Positions 14,422 to 20,309 of a stretch of 23,371 bases of DNA are shown in pieces. Position numbers and translations under genes: made by a program. The number at the start of each line of letters is the position of its first letter. Position 1 is the stretch's first letter. The stretch is from IMG/VR virus record IMGVR_UViG_3300030117_000195, positions 1-23,371 of that record; one strand, given 5' to 3'. This stretch comes from a virus. The notes beneath the pieces are model-generated. The model was not told the DNA's origin. It saw only the letters and a list, made by a program, of their open reading frames with translations, and searched no databases.

Positions 14422-14753
14422 TAGCTCTTACCAAACTTTTGCTTTTGAGATTTTGGTGGTGATTTTTTACTACCACCTTTGCCAGCCCAAAAAACTTTAT
14501 TTGCCCAGTAAGCTGCACTTGTAGGGCCTTTCTTTATATTCTTTGCGTGACGAGCTTTAAAACTTTTACGAGCTTCAGCGCTGTAGTTGTGACCCATTTT
14601 CTGATCACCAAATCGAATCACCTTAACTTTCTTGCCATCTCGCACAGCAACAACAGCTTTCTTTGTAGGATGGCTAGGCGTTCTTTTAGGCTTGTTCAAG
14701 CCAGACAAGCCCACCTTTTTTAATCTTTTCTTCTCAGCATCAGTGAGGCTCAC
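14421..14753 (-). CDS. Basic protein with RKSFKARH motif
   Basis: A 110-residue protein with 31 Lys+Arg. The conserved-looking part is GLSGLNKPKRTPSHPTKKAV, then VKVIRFGDQKMGHNY, ARKSFKARHAKNIKKG and SAAYWANKVFW, ending in a Lys/Gln tail. I recall the RKSFKARH...YWANK arrangement from phage proteins encoded near head and neck genes, without known function. It begins with GTG overlapping the previous TGA (GTGA). Probably a small basic folded domain with a disordered tail; possible DNA or RNA contact is inferred from charge only. Confidence 0.7.
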   Translation of the reverse strand: MSLTDAEKKRLKKVGLSGLNKPKRTPSHPTKKAVVAVRDGKKVKVIRFGDQKMGHNYSAEARKSFKARHAKNIKKGPTSAAYWANKVFWAGKGGSKKSPPKSQKQKFGKS

Positions 14754-15004
14754 TTGCGATGCCTCGCTGTTTTCTTAGCTATCTTCTTTGGTTGCTTTGA
14801 GTGCTGCTTCCCTTTCTTTGTGTCTGCTCTTTTCTTTCTGGATGTAGCAGCATATTCCGCATCTGATAAAGCCTGTCTAGCCTTCTTCGGGAGATACCTT
14901 TCACCTGTAGCCTTTTTACCCTGAGTCGATGGTTTGCCAGACTTCGTACCCCAGTCTTGCTTAGTCCATTTCTTTAAACTCTTTTGTGATTTTTTTAATG
15001 CCAT
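14750..15004 (-). CDS. Basic protein, SLKKWTKQ family
   Basis: An 84-residue protein, 29 Lys+Arg (35%). The pattern SLKKWTKQDWGTKSGKPSTQ, then KATGERYLPKKARQALSDAE and YAATSRKKRADTKKGKQ with QPKKIAKKTARHR is, from memory, a widely shared phage family of unknown function. Conserved Trp, Gly-Thr and Glu-Arg-Tyr residues suggest a genuine fold rather than simple low complexity. ATG overlaps the upstream stop (TAATG). Third member of the basic array in transcription order. Confidence 0.75.
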   Translation of the reverse strand: MALKKSQKSLKKWTKQDWGTKSGKPSTQGKKATGERYLPKKARQALSDAEYAATSRKKRADTKKGKQHSKQPKKIAKKTARHRK

Positions 15005-15285
15005 TACTTGCCTTCTTTCTTCCTTATAGCCTCTTTCCCCTTTCTAGCTATATCAGCTTGCTTAGGCTTCTTGGCAACCTTAGCTCTTTGCTCTAGAACG
15101 GTAAGTATCTGGATCTTTCTAGCAAAAGGCTTCTTAATCCTTTTAACCTTAGCCACTGTATCTCTTGCATCCTGAACGGTAGCAAACTTAATAGGCACAG
15201 TATCCCTGGGGTTTTCATCGGTATACAACCTTCTGCCAGATCCTTTTGGCTTTTTCCCCGTACCGACTTTTGGATCTTTAGGCAT
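15004..15285 (-). CDS. Basic protein, GTGKKPKGSGRRLY family
   Basis: A 93-residue protein with 29 Lys+Arg. It starts with GTGKKPKGSGRRLYTDENP followed by RDTVPIKFATVQDARDTVAK, then KRIKKPFARKIQILTVLEQR and a Lys/Ala-rich helical end. I recall the GSGRRLYTDENPxDTV signature from phage proteins, with no assigned role. ATG overlaps the previous TAA. It is the second of the basic array. A conserved helical domain with a cationic surface is the most that can be said. Confidence 0.75.
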   Translation of the reverse strand: MPKDPKVGTGKKPKGSGRRLYTDENPRDTVPIKFATVQDARDTVAKVKRIKKPFARKIQILTVLEQRAKVAKKPKQADIARKGKEAIRKKEGK

Positions 15286-15551
15286 TAGCTTCTGTATCCG
15301 CCGCCTTTATCCTTGTACTGCTTGGCAAGCATTTGGGCCTTACGGGCAGACCATTGACCTGGCTTACCGCCCTTAGACCCTGCTTTTATTTTGTTAAACA
15401 GCTTCTTCCTCATTTCAGGCTTGGTGTAATTACCAGCTTCGTTAACCCTGGACTTTGCTTTTTTGCCAGACTTCATGCCAACTGCCTTAATAACAGTTTT
15501 CTTGACAATCTTTTTAACTGGCTTTTTAACCGTAGATTTTCTTACTGCCAT
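15285..15551 (-). CDS. Basic protein with GKPGQWSARKAQ domain (DUF5872-like)
   Basis: An 88-residue protein with 28 Lys+Arg. A Lys/Val-rich N-terminus (VKKPVKKIVKKTVIKAV) precedes a conserved-looking domain: NYTKPEMRKKLFNKIKAGSK followed by GGKPGQWSARKAQMLAKQYK and GGGYRS. That domain occurs in phages, bacteria and some large eukaryotic viruses and, from memory, corresponds to DUF5872. First of five consecutive basic genes. No strong Shine-Dalgarno sequence precedes ATG; the preceding gene ends two bases upstream, so coupling is likely. Nucleic-acid binding is an inference from charge. Confidence 0.75.
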   Translation of the reverse strand: MAVRKSTVKKPVKKIVKKTVIKAVGMKSGKKAKSRVNEAGNYTKPEMRKKLFNKIKAGSKGGKPGQWSARKAQMLAKQYKDKGGGYRS

Positions 15552-15553
15552 TG

Positions 15554-15958
15554 TTATGAATAACGCTTTTTAACTTGCATTACTATAACATACACATCTG
15601 CGTTAGAATGACCAACAGTTGTGAACTTCACATCTCCTGTTGTGCCAGAAGCTAACGTGTCTGGTATGCCAAACTCAGAGAAATCCAAGGTATCTGCCCA
15701 ATCAGCAGCAAGCTGCCAAGCCAAAACATCTGTAGTTGCATCAAAGAAAATCTTTACGCCCATACCTATGGTTTGATAGTAGATCTTTTCAATAACAACA
15801 GACGAGCAAGCGCTTCCTGTTATGGGATCGGCAGATAAAGCAGACACATCTATCTTTGTGACTGCAGACTCACCAGTGCCATCGCTAACGTTTGTGAAAC
15901 GAAAGATGGCGGTTTTGCCGCCATCCTGTATCGTTTGAGTGGCTACCGCATCAGCCAT
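15554..15958 (-). CDS. Conserved phage virion protein (beta-rich)
   Basis: A 134-residue protein with a pattern shared by many marine and other phages: QTIQDGGKTAIFRFTNVSDG, then AVTKIDVSAL, VVIEKIYYQTIGMGVKIFFD, ATTDVLAWQLAADW, DTLDFSEFGIP and GTTGDVKFTTVGHSNADVYV. The alternating hydrophobic pattern suggests a beta-sandwich, probably a head or neck decoration. AGGAGG before ATG is a very strong ribosome site, consistent with an abundant structural product. Confidence 0.75.
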   Translation of the reverse strand: MADAVATQTIQDGGKTAIFRFTNVSDGTGESAVTKIDVSALSADPITGSACSSVVIEKIYYQTIGMGVKIFFDATTDVLAWQLAADWADTLDFSEFGIPDTLASGTTGDVKFTTVGHSNADVYVIVMQVKKRYS

Positions 15959-15970
15959 ACTAACCTCCTA

Positions 15971-16477
15971 TTACTGATCAGCAAATGCTGGTGCAGTCGC
16001 TCCTGTAACATTGCCAAAGATCTGATAATTGGTGGTGTTTAAACCAACTATAGTCACATCAAAGCCAGCAGGCACATTAATTTGGATGCTGCTGTTTGAG
16101 TTACCATCAGAGAACACCGAACTAACTTCGTTATCGGTATCTAGGAATGTAACCCCACCAATGTAAAAGTTTGTGTTTCCTGGGGTGACAATCAAAGCAT
16201 CAGTACCATCCGCAGCACCGCCAGCGTAAACAAACCTAAACACAGATCCAGCAATCGGAGCTGGCAATGTGTAAGTGTTATCTTGGCTGCCATCTGGAAC
16301 AAGAAGTATTCTTCCGCTGTGCGTTGCATTCGTAAGCGTTACGTTGCCATCAGAAAGGCTAACAGGCCCAGCACCGATAGTTGTAACTTCAGTGATAGCT
16401 CCAGTAGTGGCGTTCTTGCTGATGGTCTTGAAAGTGGACTCTGAGCGAATTGGCCCAGTAAAAGTTGAATTAGCCAT
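15971..16477 (-). CDS. Virion structural protein after the capsid gene
   Basis: A 168-residue protein beginning ANSTFTGPIRSESTFKTISK, an N-terminus common to small phage head proteins (TFTGPxRSExxFK). The rest is beta-rich (GRILLVPDGSQDNTYTLPAP; FRFVYAGGAADGTDALIVTP; SIQINVPAGFDVTIVGL). It is the first gene after the capsid terminator and has AGGAG before ATG. It may be a head-fibre or decoration component; the exact role is unknown. Confidence 0.7.
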   Translation of the reverse strand: MANSTFTGPIRSESTFKTISKNATTGAITEVTTIGAGPVSLSDGNVTLTNATHSGRILLVPDGSQDNTYTLPAPIAGSVFRFVYAGGAADGTDALIVTPGNTNFYIGGVTFLDTDNEVSSVFSDGNSNSSIQINVPAGFDVTIVGLNTTNYQIFGNVTGATAPAFADQ

Positions 16478-16505
16478 ATATGTCTCCTGTCTTGGCTAGT
16501 GTCCA

Positions 16506-16525
16506 ATTGTTCCACATGGAACAAT
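16506..16525. promoter_or_regulatory. parS-like 9-bp dyad (ParB-site candidate)
   Basis: ATTGTTCCA is followed by CA and then TGGAACAAT, a perfect 9-bp inverted repeat. Its core TGTTCCACATGGAACA differs at one central base from the Pseudomonas-type parS sequence TGTTCCACGTGGAACA and at three from the TGTTTCACGTGAAACA form. It lies in the only sizeable non-coding spacer, between the capsid terminator and the next gene. No parA or parB is in the window. It could instead be an RNA hairpin or an operator for a phage regulator. Confidence 0.4.
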
Positions 16526-16530
16526 CAGTC

Positions 16531-16557
16531 AGGAAAAGAAAGGGGGCTTTCGCCCCC
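16531..16557 (-). terminator. Intrinsic terminator of the capsid gene
   Basis: On the minus strand, GGGGGC-GAAA-GCCCCC (16557-16542) forms a six-bp all-GC stem with a GAAA tetraloop, followed by TTTCTTTTCC. It starts nine bases after the capsid stop codon. This is the clearest terminator in the window and probably separates or attenuates head-gene transcription from the downstream neck/tail genes. Confidence 0.85.
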
Positions 16558-16565
16558 ATTCAGTT

Positions 16566-17504
16566 TTAGCTAGATCCTGGTGATCCGTAGATTCCAAGGG
16601 GATCAGATACACCGAAAGAATATCTCTCTCTGGCTTTATATCTGACATTACCCGTATCGAAATCACCGTCCATAGATGTTTCTAGCGGAGTACGCTGGAA
16701 CATCTTAAGACCGTTAGGAACGTCAGTAATCAAGTAGAAAGCGTTGCTATCTGTCAGATAGTGATTCACAGCATAGCCTTCAGGGATAGCTCCCATGTTG
16801 CGTATCGCATTGATATCGTTATCTGAAGTAGAAACCCTTTGCGCTGTTTCAAGCAGACGATCTGCCGTAAACATCAACGCAGGCGGAACAATTAATCGCA
16901 ACGGTCTTGCTGCAATCAACAAACCACGCTCATCAGTGAATGCAGCGATATCAATAATCGCATTCTCCAAAGATGTTTCGTTAAGGTCTGCTGCTGTAGA
17001 AGGACGGTTGCTGTTCTTTCCACCGCTTACAAGAGGGTGACCGTCACCGCCAGTAACACCATCACCAGACGCTGTAAACAGGTTTACCCCATCTCCAGAC
17101 TGAAAGGAATTGGTGAAACCATTGTTAAGCGGATTAGCCGCTTTAACTTGCTTGGTATACGCCATCGCTCTTGCGAGAGCTTTTGTGTATCTAGCAGAAA
17201 GGCTATCGTAAAGATTATCTTCCATAGCCTCTTCCGTAATACTAAAGCCCATCCCGATTGTCTCGTGATTGTATCTAGCAGTGAAAGACTCTTGAGCAGA
17301 GTCATAACTGATGGCTGCACCTTCTGCCTTAACTGGCGCTGCTGCAAATCCTGACAGTTTGACCTCTTCCTCGAAGCTTCGATCTGAGCTCTCTGTTTCA
17401 TACAGAAGCTCATGCTCGTCTTCATATTTTTCATACTCCAAACCAAACAGGGCATTAAGTCCTGGGAGGAGTTCTTTAAGCATTTGAGCTCTAGAAATTG
17501 CCAT
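16566..17504 (-). CDS. Major capsid protein
   Basis: A 312-residue protein resembling Mu gpT-like major head subunits. Visible features are an acidic N-terminal arm (GLEYEKYEDEHELLYETESS), the segment YNHETIGMGFSITEEAMEDN, GGDGHPLVSGGKNSNRPS in the middle, LRLIVPPALMFTADRLLE and a C-terminal YKARERYSFGVSDPLGIYGS. An HK97-type fold is expected for this class. AGGAGG lies before ATG and the gene ends at a strong terminator, both suited to high expression. Its position after scaffold and decoration genes is the standard head-module order. Confidence 0.88.
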   Translation of the reverse strand: MAISRAQMLKELLPGLNALFGLEYEKYEDEHELLYETESSDRSFEEEVKLSGFAAAPVKAEGAAISYDSAQESFTARYNHETIGMGFSITEEAMEDNLYDSLSARYTKALARAMAYTKQVKAANPLNNGFTNSFQSGDGVNLFTASGDGVTGGDGHPLVSGGKNSNRPSTAADLNETSLENAIIDIAAFTDERGLLIAARPLRLIVPPALMFTADRLLETAQRVSTSDNDINAIRNMGAIPEGYAVNHYLTDSNAFYLITDVPNGLKMFQRTPLETSMDGDFDTGNVRYKARERYSFGVSDPLGIYGSPGSS

Positions 17505-17516
17505 TGCTTATACCTC

Positions 17517-18104
17517 CTAAACGCCGAGCTTGGTTTCGTATGCGTGGCTCAAAGGCAGATAGGTCACAATGCAGTCAGTGAAGGCATCGCCTACAGTGCT
17601 GCTTGGGCCGTCTACAAAGTCCACAATACGAAGTGGTAATGTATTAGTCGTAGCAATGGATCCGCCATCTAGGGCGTTCTTGCTTCGACCGATTGAGGTT
17701 GATCCAGCAGTATTAACTGCAGATACATTGTTACCTAATCCAGTTTGAGCGATTGCTTCGTCACCCTGCATTTGGAACAACAATTTTGGATCATCGACAA
17801 CATAACCAACTATATCGTCTGCAGCAGTTGATGCAGGGAACTGTTGATTAAATGTCTTCTGGTTTGTGCTTGGATCTGTGTAAGCGCAGCCTACAAAGAT
17901 TCCAACTGTGCCTGCAACAACAGAAGTTGTTACGGCAGCTTTTTCTAAGGTTCCAGAACTTACCAGCTTAACGAAATCGCCATAAAAAATGGCGGTTCCA
18001 TAGCCGCTTGCAATCTTGATGTGTCTAATCTTTCCGGTAAAAGAGCCACTAGCACTCAAGGTTCCAACGGGTTCCGCACCTGTAGGGGTAGCAGAAGTAG
18101 CCAT
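17517..18104 (-). CDS. Putative head decoration protein
   Basis: A 195-residue protein: GSFTGKIRHIKIASGYGTAI, FYGDFVKLVSSGTLEKA, VVAGTVGIFVGCAYTDPSTN, DDIVGYVVDDPKLLFQMQGD and a C-terminal YLPLSHAYETKLGV. This matches, from memory, marine podovirus proteins encoded just upstream of the capsid gene and found in virions. The beta-rich plan and location suggest a capsid-stabilising protein. AGGAGG precedes ATG. Its exact structural role is inferred. Confidence 0.72.
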   Translation of the reverse strand: MATSATPTGAEPVGTLSASGSFTGKIRHIKIASGYGTAIFYGDFVKLVSSGTLEKAAVTTSVVAGTVGIFVGCAYTDPSTNQKTFNQQFPASTAADDIVGYVVDDPKLLFQMQGDEAIAQTGLGNNVSAVNTAGSTSIGRSKNALDGGSIATTNTLPLRIVDFVDGPSSTVGDAFTDCIVTYLPLSHAYETKLGV

Positions 18105-18123
18105 GTTAGACCTCCTAACTTAT

Positions 18124-18156
18124 AAAGCTAATCCCCTGCTATAGAGAGTTAGCTTT
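18124..18156 (-). other. Eight-bp hairpin in the intergenic gap before the decoration gene
   Basis: Minus-strand AAAGCTAA (18156-18149) can pair perfectly with TTAGCTTT (18131-18124) around a 17-base loop. The 5' arm contains the stop codon of the preceding gene. No U-run follows, so it is not a standard terminator; an RNA-processing or stability element before the strongly initiated structural genes is possible. Confidence 0.35.
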
Positions 18157-18601
18157 TTCCAAAAGTGGTTCTCGTGCTGCGCTCTGGTTTATTCAGAGGC
18201 ATACGAGGATCATTTTCTCGCAAGAAGTTATTATCGACGGAATCCATCTGAGAGGCGGCAACACCCTGGAAGTACTTTGTTCTTGACTCCATTTTTTCTT
18301 TAGGAGCTTTACACAAGAGCAAACCACCAACATGAACGTTTCCTTCAAACCTCGATCCAATGTCAGACATCACCTGTAGTTCAGGATGATCTTCAGCTCT
18401 CACTGGTTCCCAACCCTCCCTAAATTGTTTTGAAACATTAGTGTTATCTGACTGACCGAGAACATCAGTTCTTATCCATCTAAATTCCCATCCAGGCTGT
18501 GGTTCTGGATCCGGCAATATAGATTGCGGAGCCCAATCATCACTTGGCCTCTTCTGGGTTTCTCGCGTTTCGTTCTTTCTTTTTGTGCGCTCTTCTGCCA
18601 T
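18149..18601 (-). CDS. Conserved phage head-module protein, function unknown
   Basis: A 150-residue polar protein. After a charged N-terminus (ERTKRKNETRETQKRPSDDW) come GWEFRWIRTDVLGQSDNTNV, FREGWEPVRAEDHPELQV, FEGNVHVGGLLLCKAPKEKM and VDNNFLRENDPRMPLNKPER. I recall this arrangement, in particular GGLxLCKxP and RENDPRMPL, from marine phage proteins between scaffold and capsid genes. AAGGAG precedes ATG. It may be an assembly factor or minor head protein. No enzyme motif is visible. Confidence 0.72.
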   Translation of the reverse strand: MAEERTKRKNETRETQKRPSDDWAPQSILPDPEPQPGWEFRWIRTDVLGQSDNTNVSKQFREGWEPVRAEDHPELQVMSDIGSRFEGNVHVGGLLLCKAPKEKMESRTKYFQGVAASQMDSVDNNFLRENDPRMPLNKPERSTRTTFGKS

Positions 18602-18612
18602 TACTTACTCCT

Positions 18613-19665
18613 TCAAGACAAGTGCTGGGCATATTGTTCATTAGTTATACCCAGGCGCTTGGCGAGAGCAACTTGGGTAGCCGTTAACCGTACTTTGCGC
18701 GGTTTTGCACCATTGTTCCTTGCGGATGGCGCTACCACCGTCGAGGGCTGACTAGAGGTCACGGATGCGCTACGGCCATCTGTATCGCTATTATCCCCCC
18801 AGTCGAAATTAGGGTAACTCTCTCTCATACCATTGTCTATATATTCAAAGTACTCTTGAGAGTTAGGAGCTAAATTCATATCTGTGATTGCTTCTTCATG
18901 CAACCCATATGCGGTTGCAGTCATAGCTTTCTTGCTTGGATCTGCAAACCAAGTGTTCTTATCAGCCCACTCCTGAGATTCAGGAGAAAGTTGAGGTTGA
19001 ACAGGTTGTTGAGCCGCAACATTTTGAGCCGCCTGTCTAGCAATTTGTTGCTGATAGGCTGCTTGGCGCTGGGCTTGAAGTTGTTGTGCTTGTTGAGAAG
19101 CATTAGAGCTATATCTTTCGATCTCTTGAGATTCCGCCTGGGCCTTTACCATCCGCTCTTGAGCGTTAGCGACACCATCGGTATCACCTTCCTCGTAAGC
19201 TTTTTTGTAATCAGCTTTAGCTTGATCTACAGCTATCCTAGATTTTTGCTTTATCTGCTCTATTAACGCCGCTTCGCCCCTGGAGATAAGAGATTCTTGC
19301 TCCTGGTTCTTGGTGGCGTATTGCTGAGCAATCTTGACAGCTTCTTCTCGCATCCTTTCGGCTGCTTCTCGCTGTCTCCTTTCCTCATGGTAATCAAACT
19401 TTAACTTGTTGAGTCTTTTCTGAACTTTCTCAGAATAGTCTCCAAGCTCTTCATCGTCTGATTCGGATTTAGATTCCGCCTTTGGAGGCCTTCTATCTTC
19501 AGGAGGACGATCATCGACTATTTCGATCTCGTAATCTGAACTAGATGAATCCTCAGCAACAGGCTTCTTCTTTTTTTCAAAGGTTGTTTTTACCCCAAAG
19601 AACTTGTCTTCGGGGCTTTGCGGATCAACCGATTCCGTTTCTGTAACCAACTGACTTTCACTCAT
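18613..19665 (-). CDS. Head scaffolding protein
   Basis: A 350-residue protein with an acidic, Ser/Asp/Glu-rich N-terminus (about 1-76), then GDYSEKVQKRLNKLKFDYHE and a long coiled coil rich in Glu, Arg and Gln (up to about 200). A Gln/Ala tract follows, and the C-terminus is basic (KPRKVRLTATQVALAKRLGI, then TNEQYAQHLS). The acidic start, long coil and short basic C-terminus are standard for podovirus scaffolds, where the last helix-turn-helix binds capsid protein. ATG overlaps the co-chaperonin TGA (ATGA), and capsid genes follow. No protease motif is seen. Confidence 0.85.
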   Translation of the reverse strand: MSESQLVTETESVDPQSPEDKFFGVKTTFEKKKKPVAEDSSSSDYEIEIVDDRPPEDRRPPKAESKSESDDEELGDYSEKVQKRLNKLKFDYHEERRQREAAERMREEAVKIAQQYATKNQEQESLISRGEAALIEQIKQKSRIAVDQAKADYKKAYEEGDTDGVANAQERMVKAQAESQEIERYSSNASQQAQQLQAQRQAAYQQQIARQAAQNVAAQQPVQPQLSPESQEWADKNTWFADPSKKAMTATAYGLHEEAITDMNLAPNSQEYFEYIDNGMRESYPNFDWGDNSDTDGRSASVTSSQPSTVVAPSARNNGAKPRKVRLTATQVALAKRLGITNEQYAQHLS

Positions 19666-20051
19666 GCTTTAACAACCCCCCTTGGATCTTTAACAACAGC
19701 CTCAACGCTATCATCATTAATCAAACGGAACTCTTTGCCTTCTAACTTAAAACGAGTGCCAGAATAAGATCTCATCATTACCCAGTCACCTTCCTTGCAG
19801 TAAGGGCCTGTAGGAAATCTAGATGGATCTTTGTAACAATCGGGGCCTAGCTCTAACACCATTCCCACAATAGATCCTATTTCTTCCTCTCTGAGAGTCT
19901 GAGTGGCTTTTATAATTCCACCCTCAGTTTTCTCTTCTGGATCTGGCAACGCTATAAGTATTTTATAGCCAGTCGGTACAGGAAGCTTACTAGCTACCTG
20001 TGGTTCTGCAGAATCTTCTGATTCTGTTTTTAGCTGAGCCGCTTCGCTCAT
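19662..20051 (-). CDS. groES-like: GroES-like co-chaperonin
   Basis: A 129-residue protein counted from ATG at 20051, chosen because GGAG lies five bases upstream; an in-frame ATG at 20081 would add ten residues but lacks a ribosome site. A 20-residue acidic extension precedes the GroES domain: VPTGYKILIALPDPEEKTEG, a mobile-loop equivalent with GGII at 44-47, then GSIVGMVLELGPD, GDWVMMRSYSGTRF and FRLINDDSVEAVV. A longer Cys-containing insertion (71-92, Cys72 and Cys85) lies where GroES has its roof loop. Phage co-chaperonins such as T4 gp31 work with host GroEL to fold capsid protein; its place between portal and scaffold supports that. No groEL is present in the window. Confidence 0.9.
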   Translation of the reverse strand: MSEAAQLKTESEDSAEPQVASKLPVPTGYKILIALPDPEEKTEGGIIKATQTLREEEIGSIVGMVLELGPDCYKDPSRFPTGPYCKEGDWVMMRSYSGTRFKLEGKEFRLINDDSVEAVVKDPRGVVKA

Positions 20052-20056
20052 ATTAT

Positions 20057-20060
20057 CTCC
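20057..20060 (-). promoter_or_regulatory. Ribosome site deciding the co-chaperonin start
   Basis: Minus-strand GGAG, five bases before ATG at 20051. It places the co-chaperonin start ten codons downstream of the longest possible reading frame. Confidence 0.7.
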
Positions 20061-20065
20061 ATGCA

Positions 20066-20106
20066 TTGGGTTAACGCCCAAAGTCGTAGCACCAGGGAAC
20101 GCCTGG
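20066..20106 (-). other. Two short tandem hairpins before the co-chaperonin gene
   Basis: In the 60 bases between two genes, minus-strand CCAGG-CGTTC-CCTGG (20106-20092) and TTGGG-CGTTAA-CCCAA (20081-20066) form two 5-bp stems whose loops both begin CGTT. They are small, so chance is possible, but they are regularly placed upstream of the co-chaperonin ribosome site. Confidence 0.3.
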
Positions 20107-20111
20107 AGTCG

Positions 20112-20309
20112 TTAGTCGGCTTGTTCGTAACGAGCCTTCAAATCCAAGATCTCACGCTCAGCTTGAGCCAAACCTTGAACAATTCCACAACAACGTGTGT
20201 ATTCAGCGTAATCCTTGCAAGCTCCACCACTCATATGGTCACTCACATCATTAAGCTGCTTACGAATATTTGATCTCAAAACCTCAAATATGTCTAGTTC
20301 TTTTGTCAC
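20112..20309 (-). CDS. Small helical phage protein with Cys residues
   Basis: A 65-residue protein with GTG start overlapping the portal stop (TAGTG) and GGGTGA just upstream. It is helical: FEVLRSNIRKQLNDVSDHMS, then GACKDYAEYTRCCGIVQGLA and REILDLKARYEQ. Cys31, Cys40 and Cys41 are notable for such a short protein. I recall similar small proteins with a KDYAEYxxxCGxxxGL core after phage portal genes. Function is unknown; an assembly or portal-associated role is inferred from place. Confidence 0.7.
   Translation of the reverse strand: MTKELDIFEVLRSNIRKQLNDVSDHMSGGACKDYAEYTRCCGIVQGLAQAEREILDLKARYEQAD

Noticed and set aside
16339-16524. 61-codon minus-strand frame starting MFHVEQ
   Set aside because: Its start is just the translation of the parS-like dyad; the rest is a shadow of the downstream structural gene in another frame.
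18105-18148. Possible sigma-70 promoter (CTATAG and TATAAG near TTGGAA)
   Set aside because: The -35-like and -10-like hexamers are only 13 bases apart for one pair and unmatched for the other; not enough to call a promoter.
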